In this document: positions 56,392-64,000 of the stretch, piece after piece
Numbering within the stretch: the stretch's first letter is position 1
Layout: each line of letters begins with the position of its first letter
NCBI GenBank assembly: GCA_032164245.1
Contig: JAVMKO010000139.1
Location: forward strand, 100,974-164,973
DNA: 64,000 nucleotides
Origin: Sternotherus odoratus
Lineage: Eukaryota; Chordata; Testudines; Kinosternidae
Direction of reading: 5' to 3'
Position numbers and translations under genes: made by a program
Notes under the pieces: generated by a model
Seen by the model: the letters and a program-made list of their open reading frames with translations, nothing else
Told to the model about the DNA's origin: nothing
Databases searched by the model: none

Positions 56392-56567
56392 CCTTGTTAG
56401 CTTCGGTGCAGCCGGGCGTCTCTGCCACCTGCCAGCTCTGCCCAAAGGCCGTTGCATTTGGGGCCACACTGCCGTCCTTCCTGATCAGCTCGTCTCCCTT
56501 GTCGCCGTTGAAGTTCCCACAGAGACCGCACAGGGTGCCTGCGTAGGTGCTCGGGGCAGTGTGGGTC
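56392..56567 (-). pseudogene. VWD-domain exon (FCGBP/tectorin-like), isolated
   Basis: Minus strand reads STYAGTLCGLCGNFNGDKGD, ELIRKDGSVAPNATAFGQSW and ETPGCTEANK, the hallmark GLCGNFNGD and 'FG.SW' of a von Willebrand type D domain, with a GTGAGT donor at 56,391. These are large secreted mucus or matrix proteins with repeated VWD-C8-TIL blocks. Only one block is here, so it is a fragment. The exact family member cannot be told. Confidence 0.7.
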
Positions 56568-56598
56568 CATGGCCTGACTCAGCTCTCTGCCCCCCTAG

Positions 56599-56679
56599 AC
56601 GGCGGAGAACGTGATGACCATCGCCTACGAGAACAGGGTGAACCTCTTCAACACGGCCGAGGTCAACACTTCCGGGAAG
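56599..56679 (+). pseudogene. KCNAB3: KCNAB (Kv channel beta subunit) exon, plus strand, mutated
   Basis: After a good acceptor (ccccctag) the plus strand reads TAENVMTIAYENRVNLFNTA then EVNTSGK, matching the aldo-keto-reductase segment of Kv beta subunits (LTIAYEHGVNLFDTAEVYAAGK). Two catalytic positions, the Asp of LFDTAEV and the Tyr of EVYAAG (Asp85 and Tyr90 in KCNAB2 numbering), are both Asn here. The donor is damaged (AAG followed by TAGGTG). It lies on the opposite strand to the KCNAB exon at 58,271. Confidence 0.72.
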
Positions 56680-56689
56680 TAGGTGTCCC

Positions 56690-57050
56690 ACCCCCTGCAG
56701 GGGAGAACCCAGGGGTCCTGGCTCCCAGCCCCCGCTGCTCTAACCCAATGGCCCCCGCTTCCCTCCGAGAGCCGGGAGAGAACCCAGGAGTCCTGGCTCC
56801 CAGCCCCCCCTGCTCTAACCACCAGCCCCCACTCCTCTCCCAGAGCAGGAAGAGAACCCAGGAGTCCTGGCTCCCAGCCCCCCCTGCTCTAACCACCAGC
56901 CCCCACTCCCCTCCCAGAGCTGGGGAGAGAACCCAGGAGTCCTGGCTCCCAGTCCCCCCTGCTCTAACCCAACGGCCCCCGCTTCCCTCCGAGAGCCGGA
57001 GAGAACCCAGGAGTCTTGGCTCCCAGCCCCCCCTGCTCTAACCACCACTG
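56690..57050 (-). repeat. 'aggactcct' minisatellite array, five units, minus orientation
   Basis: Starts within 20 bp of the KCNAB exon. Confidence 0.92.
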
Positions 57051-57455
57051 GCAGACATGGGTGCCATGACCAGTTCGTTCTATGGGCTGTTGACTCTGAA
57101 ACCTACTGATGGCAGCATTTCCTGCCCATTCTGCGGCCACGCAGTGTAACCTGGGCCAATTTATATCCGTGACCCGGTTATTTCCGGAGACCCAACAGTG
57201 ATGAATTCACTCCTAGATGGACCCTAGAGATACATGACCCAGCCCCGTTTAGCTCAATTGGGTGTTAACTCTGAAACCTAATGAGGGCGGTTTTCCACAC
57301 ACAGCCAGAGGTGAGACCTGGGCCGAGCTATCTCTGAGGGAGGTGCCCACCGAGCAGATACCCCTTTGCAATGACACGTACCCATAGAGCCCGACCTATA
57401 GGGTAGAGTCCCATGAACCCCACAATGACCCAGTGTGGGGTGTCTATCTTACACT
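57051..57455. other. Unclassified spacer
   Basis: Two related ~180-bp halves (gttgactctgaaacctactg and gttaactctgaaacctaatg) suggest an old duplication. No coding exon seen. Confidence 0.45.
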
Positions 57456-57990
57456 GCTAGATCAACGGGGGTTAGGAGGCTATAGCATTCTAGGGGGCTT
57501 TGGGGCATGTCTCTATGGGGCTGGGTCTAAGGAGGTTTGTGGAGTCCACTCTATGGGGGAGCTCTATGGGGTTTGGAGAGCAAGGGGAGATAATGGGGTT
57601 CGGGGATCACTGCCCTACAGGGCTGGGTCCATGGGAGAGGCAAGGATGTTTATGGGGCATCAGGTTTTAAGGGGCAACTATGGGGTTTGGGGGATCTCCA
57701 TGCTATGGGGCCAGGTCTATGGGAGTTGGGGGGTTAATGGGCATTCGGGGGGGGGGGGCTTGGACCCATGGGGCCAGATCTATGGAGTTTGAGGGGGTCT
57801 CTGCTCTATGGGATCGGGTCTATGGGGAAGTTCAGGTGTCTGAGGTTTGGGGGTGACAATGCAAGTTCAGGGGGGTCTCTAGCCCACAACCTGGGGCCTA
57901 TTGGGTTCTATAGGTTCTGGGGGATCTATAGGAGTTATGGGGATCTATGGGGCTTGTAGAGGGTTTCCATGGGGTGGGGAGGTTTATGGG
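57456..57990. repeat. Degenerate 'tctatgggg' tandem repeat
   Basis: Irregular 25-40-bp units around gggtctatgggg and gtttgggggatct. Confidence 0.7.
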
Positions 57991-58270
57991 GGGAGGGTCT
58001 CTCCAGTACCTTCCAGCAGCAGTAGGCGGAAGTTGGGGTCATGCTCTGCGGGGGGAAGCAGACAGAGGTGAGGGGGAGATATGGGGGCCCCAGCCCCCCA
58101 CAGCTCCCCCAACATCTCCGGGAGGGGGGGGTGTCACAGACACACACACATGCATGAGGGCTCTCGGTGCTGGGATGGGGGCGCCCCAGATGGGAAGGGG
58201 GGAGAGGCGCGGAGGTAGCGGAGCCAGTGGGGCAGGGGGAGGAGCCAGTGGGGCAGGGGGAGGAGCCCAC

Positions 58271-58357
58271 CTTCCATGGGGCTGTTGGCGTCCATGCGGT
58301 TGACGAAGACGATATCGACGTACTCCAGCTGCAGCCGCTCCAGCGACCCCCTCAGCC
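58271..58357 (-). CDS. KCNAB3: KCNAB3 exon, isolated, minus strand
   Basis: Kv beta-3 is a cytosolic aldo-keto-reductase-fold subunit of Kv1 potassium channels. The minus strand has a CAG acceptor, then [20 protein letters not shown] and MDANSPME, and the donor GAAG|GTGGGC. Human KCNAB3 reads [20 protein letters not shown]. The frame and splice sites are intact and the active-site Asn of the F.NR motif is kept. The next exons are not in the window. An 11-codon open stretch at 58,014-58,050 (HDPNFRLLLLE, donor GTACTGG) lies downstream; I cannot assign it. Confidence 0.8.
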
Positions 58358-58565
58358 CTGGGGGGGGGAACAAAGGGGTCAGGAGGGGGGCACAGGGACC
58401 CTCCCAAACCCCACCTGGAACCCTGAATCCTGCCACCCCCAGGCTCCCCCCTTCCTGACAGCCCCCCACCTGCACAGGCCCCCCCCCCAACCCAACAATT
58501 CCCCCCACCCAGTCCCCCATCCTGATCCCCCAACAGCTGTGGGGGGCACGGGGCGGGGGTCTCAC

Positions 58566-58632
58566 CTTCTCCCGCTCCAGCTGCCCAGCGCTCTCCTCCC
58601 GCGCCGCCTGGCAGTGCTGCTCCATTGGCTGG
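58566..58632 (-). pseudogene. CNTROB: CNTROB exon fragment, minus strand
   Basis: Minus strand reads [20 protein letters not shown] with a CAG acceptor and a GAAG|GTGAGA donor, matching human centrobin LKEHYQALQEESQAQLEREK. This is one of the exons deleted from unit B. It is isolated here between KCNAB and an inverted CNTROB piece. Confidence 0.72.
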
Positions 58633-58645
58633 CTGGGGGAGGGGC

Positions 58646-58750
58646 AATGGCCCAGCAGGACAAGGTGGAGGCGGAGCCGAAGGTGCCGCTGGCGCAGCAG
58701 GTGACTGAGCGGCTCACGCAGGGTGGGGTCTGGTTCTTGTTTTTCTACAT
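58646..58750 (+). pseudogene. CNTROB: CNTROB exon fragment, plus strand, inverted
   Basis: Plus strand reads [20 protein letters not shown], homologous to unit B AELEAELKVAQEEQVTEWLA (32,864-32,997). It then runs into a 3'-UTR-like sequence (ttgtttttctacattaagca) shared with 45,860. It starts 14 bp from the oppositely oriented exon at 58,632. Confidence 0.65.
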
Positions 58751-58879
58751 TAAGCAGAGGTGGGTTTTGCAGCACCCCCCGGGGGGGGCCCAGCAGGCCC
58801 GGGCAGGGCCTATGCCGCTGCCAGGGCCTGCTGAGCATCCACCCAGGAAGGGGAGCGCTACAAACCCCAACTTCTTTTA

Positions 58880-59215
58880 AACAAACAATGAAGCAAAGCT
58901 GAGTTTTGCAGCACCCCACGGGAGACGCCAGCTCTTAACCTCAGGGTGACTCCAGCCCCCCCCCCTTTCTCCCCCAGATGGGGGCCACCGGGAATCCGGG
59001 GTGGCTGTGGGGGAGGGGTAGATGTCGTATAGGGGAGGGGGGTGAGTGGGGTTGGTGGGGGGATAAAGAGGGCAGAGAGCGACCCCCCAGCACCCCAAGT
59101 CCCAGAGCAGTTCACGACACAGTGAGGAGCACCCTCGTCCTCATTAGCATACCAGGCACCGCCCACTGCTCCAGGGCATGGGATGGGGGCGGGAGTTGGC
59201 AGCTATGGGAGGGGA
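58880..59215 (+). repeat. Module R, copy 2
   Basis: gctgagttttgcagcacccc through attagcataccaggcaccgc; close to 45,985-46,345. Confidence 0.82.
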
Positions 59216-59229
59216 CCGGGGTGGGTGGT

Positions 59230-59465
59230 ATTGGGAGCCAGGACTCCTGGGTTCTCTGCACCGCCACCAGGGCCTGCTGGGCGTCCGACGGGGCCTCCCG
59301 CTGCACGGCCCCCTGGGAAGGGGAAGGACCCGGGTGACCGCCAGCCCCCCCACTCGCCTCCCAGAGCTGGGGAGAGAACCCAGGAGTCCTGGCTCGCAGC
59401 CCCCTCTGCTTTAACCCACCAGCCCCGACTTGCCCCCAGAGCCAGGGAAGGAACCCAGGCATCCT
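59230..59465. repeat. 'aggactcct' minisatellite copies flanking a CNTROB intron fragment
   Basis: A plus-orientation core at 59,238 and minus cores at 59,380 flank gggcctgctgggcgtccgac and cgctgcacggccccctggga, which match the 5' part of the fused exon of units A/A' (29,360-29,412). A further CNTROB-derived scrap. Confidence 0.7.
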
Positions 59466-60310
59466 GGGGGGGCGGAGCTAGTTGGACGGGGGGGGGGGGC
59501 GGTCGGAGCAGGGGGGGTTCGCAACAGGGGGCGGAGCTAGTCGGATGGGGCGGAGCAGGGGCGGGGCTACTCGGGTGGGGGCGGGGCAGAGGGCGGGGCT
59601 AGTCGGATGGGGGCGGGGCGTTCCTAGCGGCGCTGCCCGGACCCGAGCCTCCCCCCCGCCCAGCCCCCACCCGCGCTCCCCAGGCAGCGCAACGGCCCGG
59701 CCGAGGGGCGGGGCCGCCAGGGACCAGGCCCCGCCCCCGGGACACGGAGGATTCACCTGAGAAGCGGTGATGCTGCACCCGCGGGGGGGTCAGGCAGAGC
59801 CCGGGGTGCTCCGACCTGGGCTGGAGAGAGCGGAAGCGCCCCGGGGCAGGCTGGGAGTTGTAGTTCCTGCCTCTCCCGGGGGCGGAAGTGACGTCGGACA
59901 GGGGGCGGGAGGAGCCGGACTGCGAACGCTCCCGGCTCTGGGCATGCGCAGATCGCCCAGCGGCCGCCTCCAGGTACCGGCGAAAGCCCCGGGGGTGGGG
60001 CTGAGGGGCCAGGTGGTGACTTGCCTGGGGGGGGCTGCTCGCGGGCGGGGGCTCGGAGCTGCTGTCCCCGCAGGAGACCAACGCCCCCCCAGCCAGGCTC
60101 TGCCCTGGGGGGGGCGGGGGGAGGGGACCAATCCCCCGGGGTCCCTGCGTGGGGTGGGGGGGAGAAGCCCCCCCGTTTTTCCAGCTACTTCCCCCTCCCC
60201 CCCAGCCCCCACTGCCCGGCCCCTCCCCACATCCAGGGACCTGACCCCGCCCCCCTCCTGTCCCCACATCACCCCATCCCGTCCCGTTAACCTGTGGAAC
60301 ACCTCGCAGG
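59466..60310 (+). promoter_or_regulatory. Promoter module D with upstream GC-box repeat
   Basis: GC-box repeat to 59,610, then a near copy of module C: ctgggagttgtagttcct (SBS-type, 59,851-59,868), ggcggaagtgacgtcgg (ETS-CRE, 59,881-59,897), ggcatgcgcag (NRF1-type, 59,941-59,951) and an intact first-exon donor CCTCCAG|GTACCG at 59,973. No coding exon of TRAPPC1 type follows. Confidence 0.68.
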
Positions 60311-60557
60311 AGGAGGCTGGGACCAGACCAGGAAGAGAACTGGATACGTGCGGGGAGGCTCAGTCCACTGGCTGACCCAGGGCGGCCGCTCTTCTGTTCT
60401 TATTCAGCTGTTGATTGACTATCGCTGTATAATCCCCCCCAACTTCCCCCCTTTCCCTTGAGCCGTTGAATGGGGACAGGAAATCTCCCCGCATGTTGGT
60501 GCTTCTCTCTTCTAGTGGCAAATGTTTCATTTGTGCCCCATTTTCTCCTCCGTTCTG

Positions 60558-60682
60558 AACAGGGTGACCCAATTTTATAGGGACAGTCCCAATTTTGGGG
60601 TCTTTTTCTTATACAGGCTCCTCTTACCCCCCCCCACCCCCTCTCCTGGTTTTTCACCCTTGCTGTCTGCTCACCCTAGTTC
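60558..60682 (+). mobile_element. Short MITE-like element, 'gtctggtcaccct' family
   Basis: acagggtgacccaattttat ... ttgctgtctgctcaccctag; the 5' end has lost the cagatgtcc segment. Confidence 0.78.
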
Positions 60683-60779
60683 TGAAATCCTGATCTCAAA
60701 GCCGTGACAATCTTCCCGCTCTTCTCCCCAGTGGCTGACCTGAGATCGGGGCTCTTATCGTACCGAGTGTGGCTCAGGT

Positions 60780-61270
60780 CTCGACTGAGGTCAGGATGGG
60801 CCCTGCACAAACCCTGACCGAGTTTGGGGCATTCGCGGTGCCAGGAACTGCACAGACCCCTACAGAGAGTGGGGAAATTGTTGTGCCGGGCGCTACCGTG
60901 ACCCTAACGGGGACCCTGTTGGGCCGGGCCCTGCAACCCCACGGAGTGAAATCCAGCTCCCGTTCTTCCAAGTGCTGCAGAGACGTCAAACAAAATCAGG
61001 GCCCCTGTCCTGCCAGGCCCTGCAGAGACCCCAACTGAGATCTGGGCCCTGTCCTGCCAGGCCCTGCAGAGACCCCAACTGAGATCTGGGCCCTGTCCTG
61101 CCAGGCCCTGCAGAGACCCCAACTGAGATCTGGGCCCTGTCCTGCCAGGCCCTGCAGAGACCCCAACTGAGATCTGGGCCCTGTCCTGCCAGGCCCTGCA
61201 GAGACCCCAACTGAGATCTGGGCCCTGTCCTGCCGGGCCCTGCAGAGACCCCAAACAGAGGTCAGACCCC
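60780..61270. repeat. 44-bp minisatellite, at least five good copies plus degenerate flank
   Basis: Unit with tgccaggccctgcagagacc and ccaactgagatctgggcc; 61,000-61,250 is nearly perfect, 60,780-61,000 and 61,250-61,480 are diverged relatives. Confidence 0.93.
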
Positions 61271-61499
61271 ACTGTTCTGACAAGTGCTGTGGAGACCCCA
61301 ACAGAGATCTGAGCCCCTGTTGTGCTGGGCAGTGCAGAGATCCCAGCTGACATCTGGTCTCATATTGTGCCAGGTAAAAGTGAGACCTGGACGGAGATCG
61401 CGGCCCCCCTTGTGCCAGGCAGCGCACGACTGCTGCCCACGTGCTACCTCCATGGTGCTGGGCACTTCAGAGACCCAGACTGAGATCTGTGTCCCCATT

Positions 61500-62155
61500 G
61501 GTCCTGGCACTGCACTGACCCTGACAAAGATCACACCCCACCACTGTACCGGGCACCGCACCGACCCTGACAAAGATCACACCCCACCACTGTACTGGGC
61601 ACTGCACCGACCCCGACAAAGATCACACCCCACCACTGTACTGGGCACTGCACCGACCCTGACAAAGATCACACCCCACCACTGTACTGGGCACTGCACC
61701 GACCCCGACAAAGATCACACCCCACCACTGTACTGGGCACTGCACCGACCGCGACAAAGATCACACCCCACCATTGTACTGGGCACTGCACCGACCCCGA
61801 CAAAGATCACACCTCACCACTGTACTGGGCGCTGCACCGACCCCGACAAAGATCACACCCCACCACTGTACTGGGCGCTGCACCGACCCCGACAAAGATC
61901 ACACCCCACCACTGTACCGGGCGCTGCACCGACCCCGACAAAGATCACACCCCACCACTGTACTGGGCGCTGCACCGACCCCGACAAAGATCACACCCCA
62001 CCACTGTACCGGGCACTGCACCGACCCCGACAAAGATCACATCCCACCACTGTACCGGGCACTGCACCGACCCTGGCAAAGATCACACCCCTCCACTGTA
62101 CTGGGCACTGCACCGACCCTGACAAAGATCACACCCCGCCACTGTACTGGGCCCG
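61500..62155. repeat. 46-bp minisatellite, about 14 copies
   Basis: Unit with ctgcaccgaccccgacaaag and atcacaccccaccactgtac. Related in layout (…gggc-ctgca…gacc) to the 44-bp array just before it, so both probably come from one ancestor. Confidence 0.94.
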
Positions 62156-62214
62156 ACTAGCTCCGCCCCCTGCTCCGACTGCCCCCGTCCGACTACCCCA
62201 CCCCTGTTCCGCCC

Positions 62215-62530
62215 CGCGCCCCTCCCAAAGCTGCCAACTCCCGCCCCCATCCCATGCTCTGGAGCAGTGGGCGGTGCCTGGTATGCTAATGAGGACGAGG
62301 CTGCTCTGCACTGTGCAGCGAACCGCTCCGGAACTTGGGGGGTGGGGGTCGCTCTCTGCCCCCTTCCCCCCTCAACCCCACTCACCCCCCTCCCCCGCAC
62401 AACCTCCACTCCTCCCCCACAGCCACCCCGGATTCCCGGCGGCGCCCATACGGGGAGAAGGGAGGGGGCTGGAGTCACCCTAAGGTGAACAGCTGGCGTC
62501 CCCCGAGCGGTGCTGCAAAACGCAGCTCCT
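62215..62530 (-). repeat. Module R, copy 3, inverted
   Basis: Reverse complement of copies 1 and 2 (gtgcctggtatgctaatgag, caccctaaggtgaacagc). Confidence 0.82.
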
Positions 62531-62589
62531 TTTTATAAAAAACTAAACCCCCCCCCAATTGGGGGGGCAGCAGCTACCATTTATCTCCT

Positions 62590-62740
62590 GTGATTTTTGA
62601 ATATCGCGATGGAAGCGGTGAGGTCGCGCCTGCGGACCAGGGGGTGCGCTCCCCTGGGGGTCAGGGCTGGAGGCGGGACTGCTGCCCCGCCCCAGAGGTG
62701 GCCGCATCTCTGCACCGGGCCAGGGATCCCAGCAGTCCTG
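62590..62740 (+). pseudogene. CNTROB exon relic (unit B first exon), inverted, donor deleted
   Basis: tgaatatcgcgatggaagcg and gtgaggtcgcgcctgcgga match the minus strand at 33,766-33,806, so MEAVRSRLRT is retained. About 50 bp covering the end of the exon and its donor are missing; intron sequence resumes with gccctgggggtcagggctg-like DNA and the minisatellite string agaggtggccgcatctctg. Cannot be spliced as an exon. Confidence 0.7.
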
Positions 62741-63045
62741 GCTCCCAGCCCCCCCCCCCCCCCCGTTCTAACCCACCAGGATGTGGGGGCTGTGTGTGTT
62801 ATGGTAGGGTCTCGGGGGCTGTGGGGGGGGGTGTGTTGCTTGCACTGGTGACCCCCCCTTGTAAATATGAAACACATTTAAATATATTCAACCCCATTAT
62901 CAATGCTGGGGGAAAGTGGGGTGCAGGGGGAAGACGCTCGGGGCTCAACCCCCCAGTCTGAGAACCCCTTTTAGCATCTCTGGGGGTGCTTGTGGGAGGG
63001 GCGGTGCCAGCGTCTGTCACCCCCGATTAGGCTCAGTGGCAGGTG

Positions 63046-63202
63046 TGACGAAGTGGGAGTACTGTGCGTGTGTGTGTGTGCCTCGTTACAGCTTCACCTT
63101 GGCTTTGCATCAGCTACACATTCCTTTCCCTCCACATAGACGCCAAAGAAATGCATAGGGGAAACTGAGGCACACACACACAGTACTCCCACTTCGTCAC
63201 AG
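63046..63202. repeat. ~35-bp inverted repeat pair
   Basis: gtgacgaagtgggagtactg with a (TG)n tail at 63,047-63,083 faces its complement gagg(CA)n then cagtactcccacttcgtcac at 63,168-63,201. Could fold as a long hairpin with an ~85-base loop; probably LTR- or MITE-derived. Confidence 0.75.
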
Positions 63203-63339
63203 CAGGACACCAGGTGGCAGGGCAACACTCAGCTCAGGGACAGATTGGGAGGGATTTGCATGTGTGTGTGGGGGGGGATGTTGGGGGCACGTGGGGTCTC
63301 TGACCAGCAAGGGTACTCCACTTGATTCACAGCCCCCCT

Positions 63340-63535
63340 TCTGTACACCCACCAGCCCCCACTCCCCTCCCAGAGCCAGGGAGAGAACCCAGGAGTCCTG
63401 GTGCCCAACCGCCTCCTGATCTAACCGCTAGGCCCCACTCCCCTCCCAGAGCCAGGGAGAGAACCCAGGAGTCCTGGCTCCCAGCCCCCCCTGCTCTGAC
63501 CCACTAGCCCCCACTGCCCTCCCAGAGGAAAGGCT
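63340..63535 (-). repeat. 'aggactcct' minisatellite, three units, minus orientation
   Basis: Includes the junction into the octamer module that is also present at 44,540. Confidence 0.88.
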
Positions 63536-64000
63536 AAGAACCCAGTTGTCCAGATTCTTGACATTCACATGCCCCCGCCCCGCCCTGGGGTGTCTGGATC
63601 TGCCTAGGGGATAACAACCTACTGTTGTGACCAACCTCTTCCCCAGCTCACAAGAAAGGGGTCTGTGCCAGGGTTCTAGAGTCTCGAACCCAGCCGACGA
63701 GGGGGCTGTAGCCAAACGCATAGGCCGGGGGGGCAGAGTTAAGGTGAAATGGACGTCCTTAACACCCGGATTTCGCCCCGCCCTCGGGGATTATGCAAGT
63801 GAAAGAGCTGGAGGCCCCTCATTGATTCACCGGTGGTCCCTGTGAACATGCGGGTCACTGCCCCCTAACCCCCACCCCCCACGAATCTGGTTGCCATGGC
63901 GAGGGAGCGGGCCCGATTTTGCTCCTTCCCCGGTGGTGCCATGTTATGCAAATCACCCCCGCTCCTTGGTATAGAGACACCTCATTTGCATAGAGCCCCC
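63531..64000 (-). repeat. Octamer module, inverted copy, to window end
   Basis: Reverse complement of 44,071-44,560 with high similarity: octamers at 63,946-63,953 and 63,984-63,991, ggttctagagtctcgaaccc near 63,673 and the ggttgccatggcgagggagc segment are all retained. Confidence 0.78.

Noticed and set aside
58014..58050. Short exon-like open stretch HDPNFRLLLLE on the minus strand with acceptor and donor
   Set aside because: Too short to assign; it does not match the KCNAB3 exon expected next. Mentioned only within the KCNAB3 entry.
61284..62483. 399-residue plus-strand frame with HCTGHCTDPDKDHTPP-type repeats
   Set aside because: The 46-bp unit is not a multiple of three, so the repeats cycle through frames; no homology, no splice sites.

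Overview
This is vertebrate nuclear DNA, most likely from a turtle and less likely a crocodilian. The evidence is antisense CR1 LINE sequence, hAT, Helitron-like and palindromic MITE-type elements of the kinds common in those genomes, CpG-rich promoters, split genes with GT-AG introns, and very GC-rich minisatellite introns of the microchromosome type. Several genes can be recognised by protein similarity (human proteins recalled from memory): CNTROB (centrobin), TRAPPC1, KCNAB3, TRAF3IP1 (IFT54) and a borealin (CDCA8/CDCA9). TRAPPC1, CNTROB and KCNAB3 are also neighbours on human 17p13.1. TRAF3IP1 and borealin are not neighbours of these in human.

Layout. 1-4.5 kb: the first exon of CNTROB (minus, leaving the window) head to head with TRAPPC1 (plus) across a shared CpG promoter. 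TRAPPC1 has three coding exons and then breaks at the start of exon 4. 4.5-13 kb: an AT-rich block with a hAT MITE and a 305-bp inverted repeat. 13-23 kb: promoter and first five recognised coding exons of TRAF3IP1 (plus), with CR1 and LTR insertions in its introns and three single-base frameshifts, then a hAT transposase relic. 24.3-37.5 kb: a cluster of CNTROB-derived units on the minus strand. These are a degenerate unit A', two nearly identical 3,640-bp units A and B carrying the 3' half of CNTROB, and a divergent unit C. 37.6-46.4 kb: duplicated promoter modules, GC-rich repeats and small transposons. 47.9-51.2 kb: the last five exons of a borealin gene (plus). 50.4-54.8 kb: a run of hAT, Helitron-like and palindromic elements with readable ends. 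55.5-60.3 kb: scattered single exons of a VWD/C8 protein, KCNAB and CNTROB on both strands, plus another promoter module. 60.8-64 kb: 44-46-bp minisatellites and inverted copies of modules seen earlier.

The main result is unit C (37,511 down to 34,238). It reads as a complete six-exon gene: start codon, five introns with GT-AG ends, compatible phases throughout, 179 codons without a stop, a stop codon and an AATAAA signal. It appears to be a small coiled-coil protein that arose by partial duplication and remodelling of CNTROB. Across units A', A, B and C the introns and their 53/60-bp minisatellite stay alike while the exons differ strongly, the reverse of normal gene evolution.

Most other gene copies here are broken or partial, so the window looks like a region of repeated local duplication, inversion and exon scattering, perhaps ampliconic. 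Assembly error in such GC-rich repeats is a real alternative for the small indels and some junctions.
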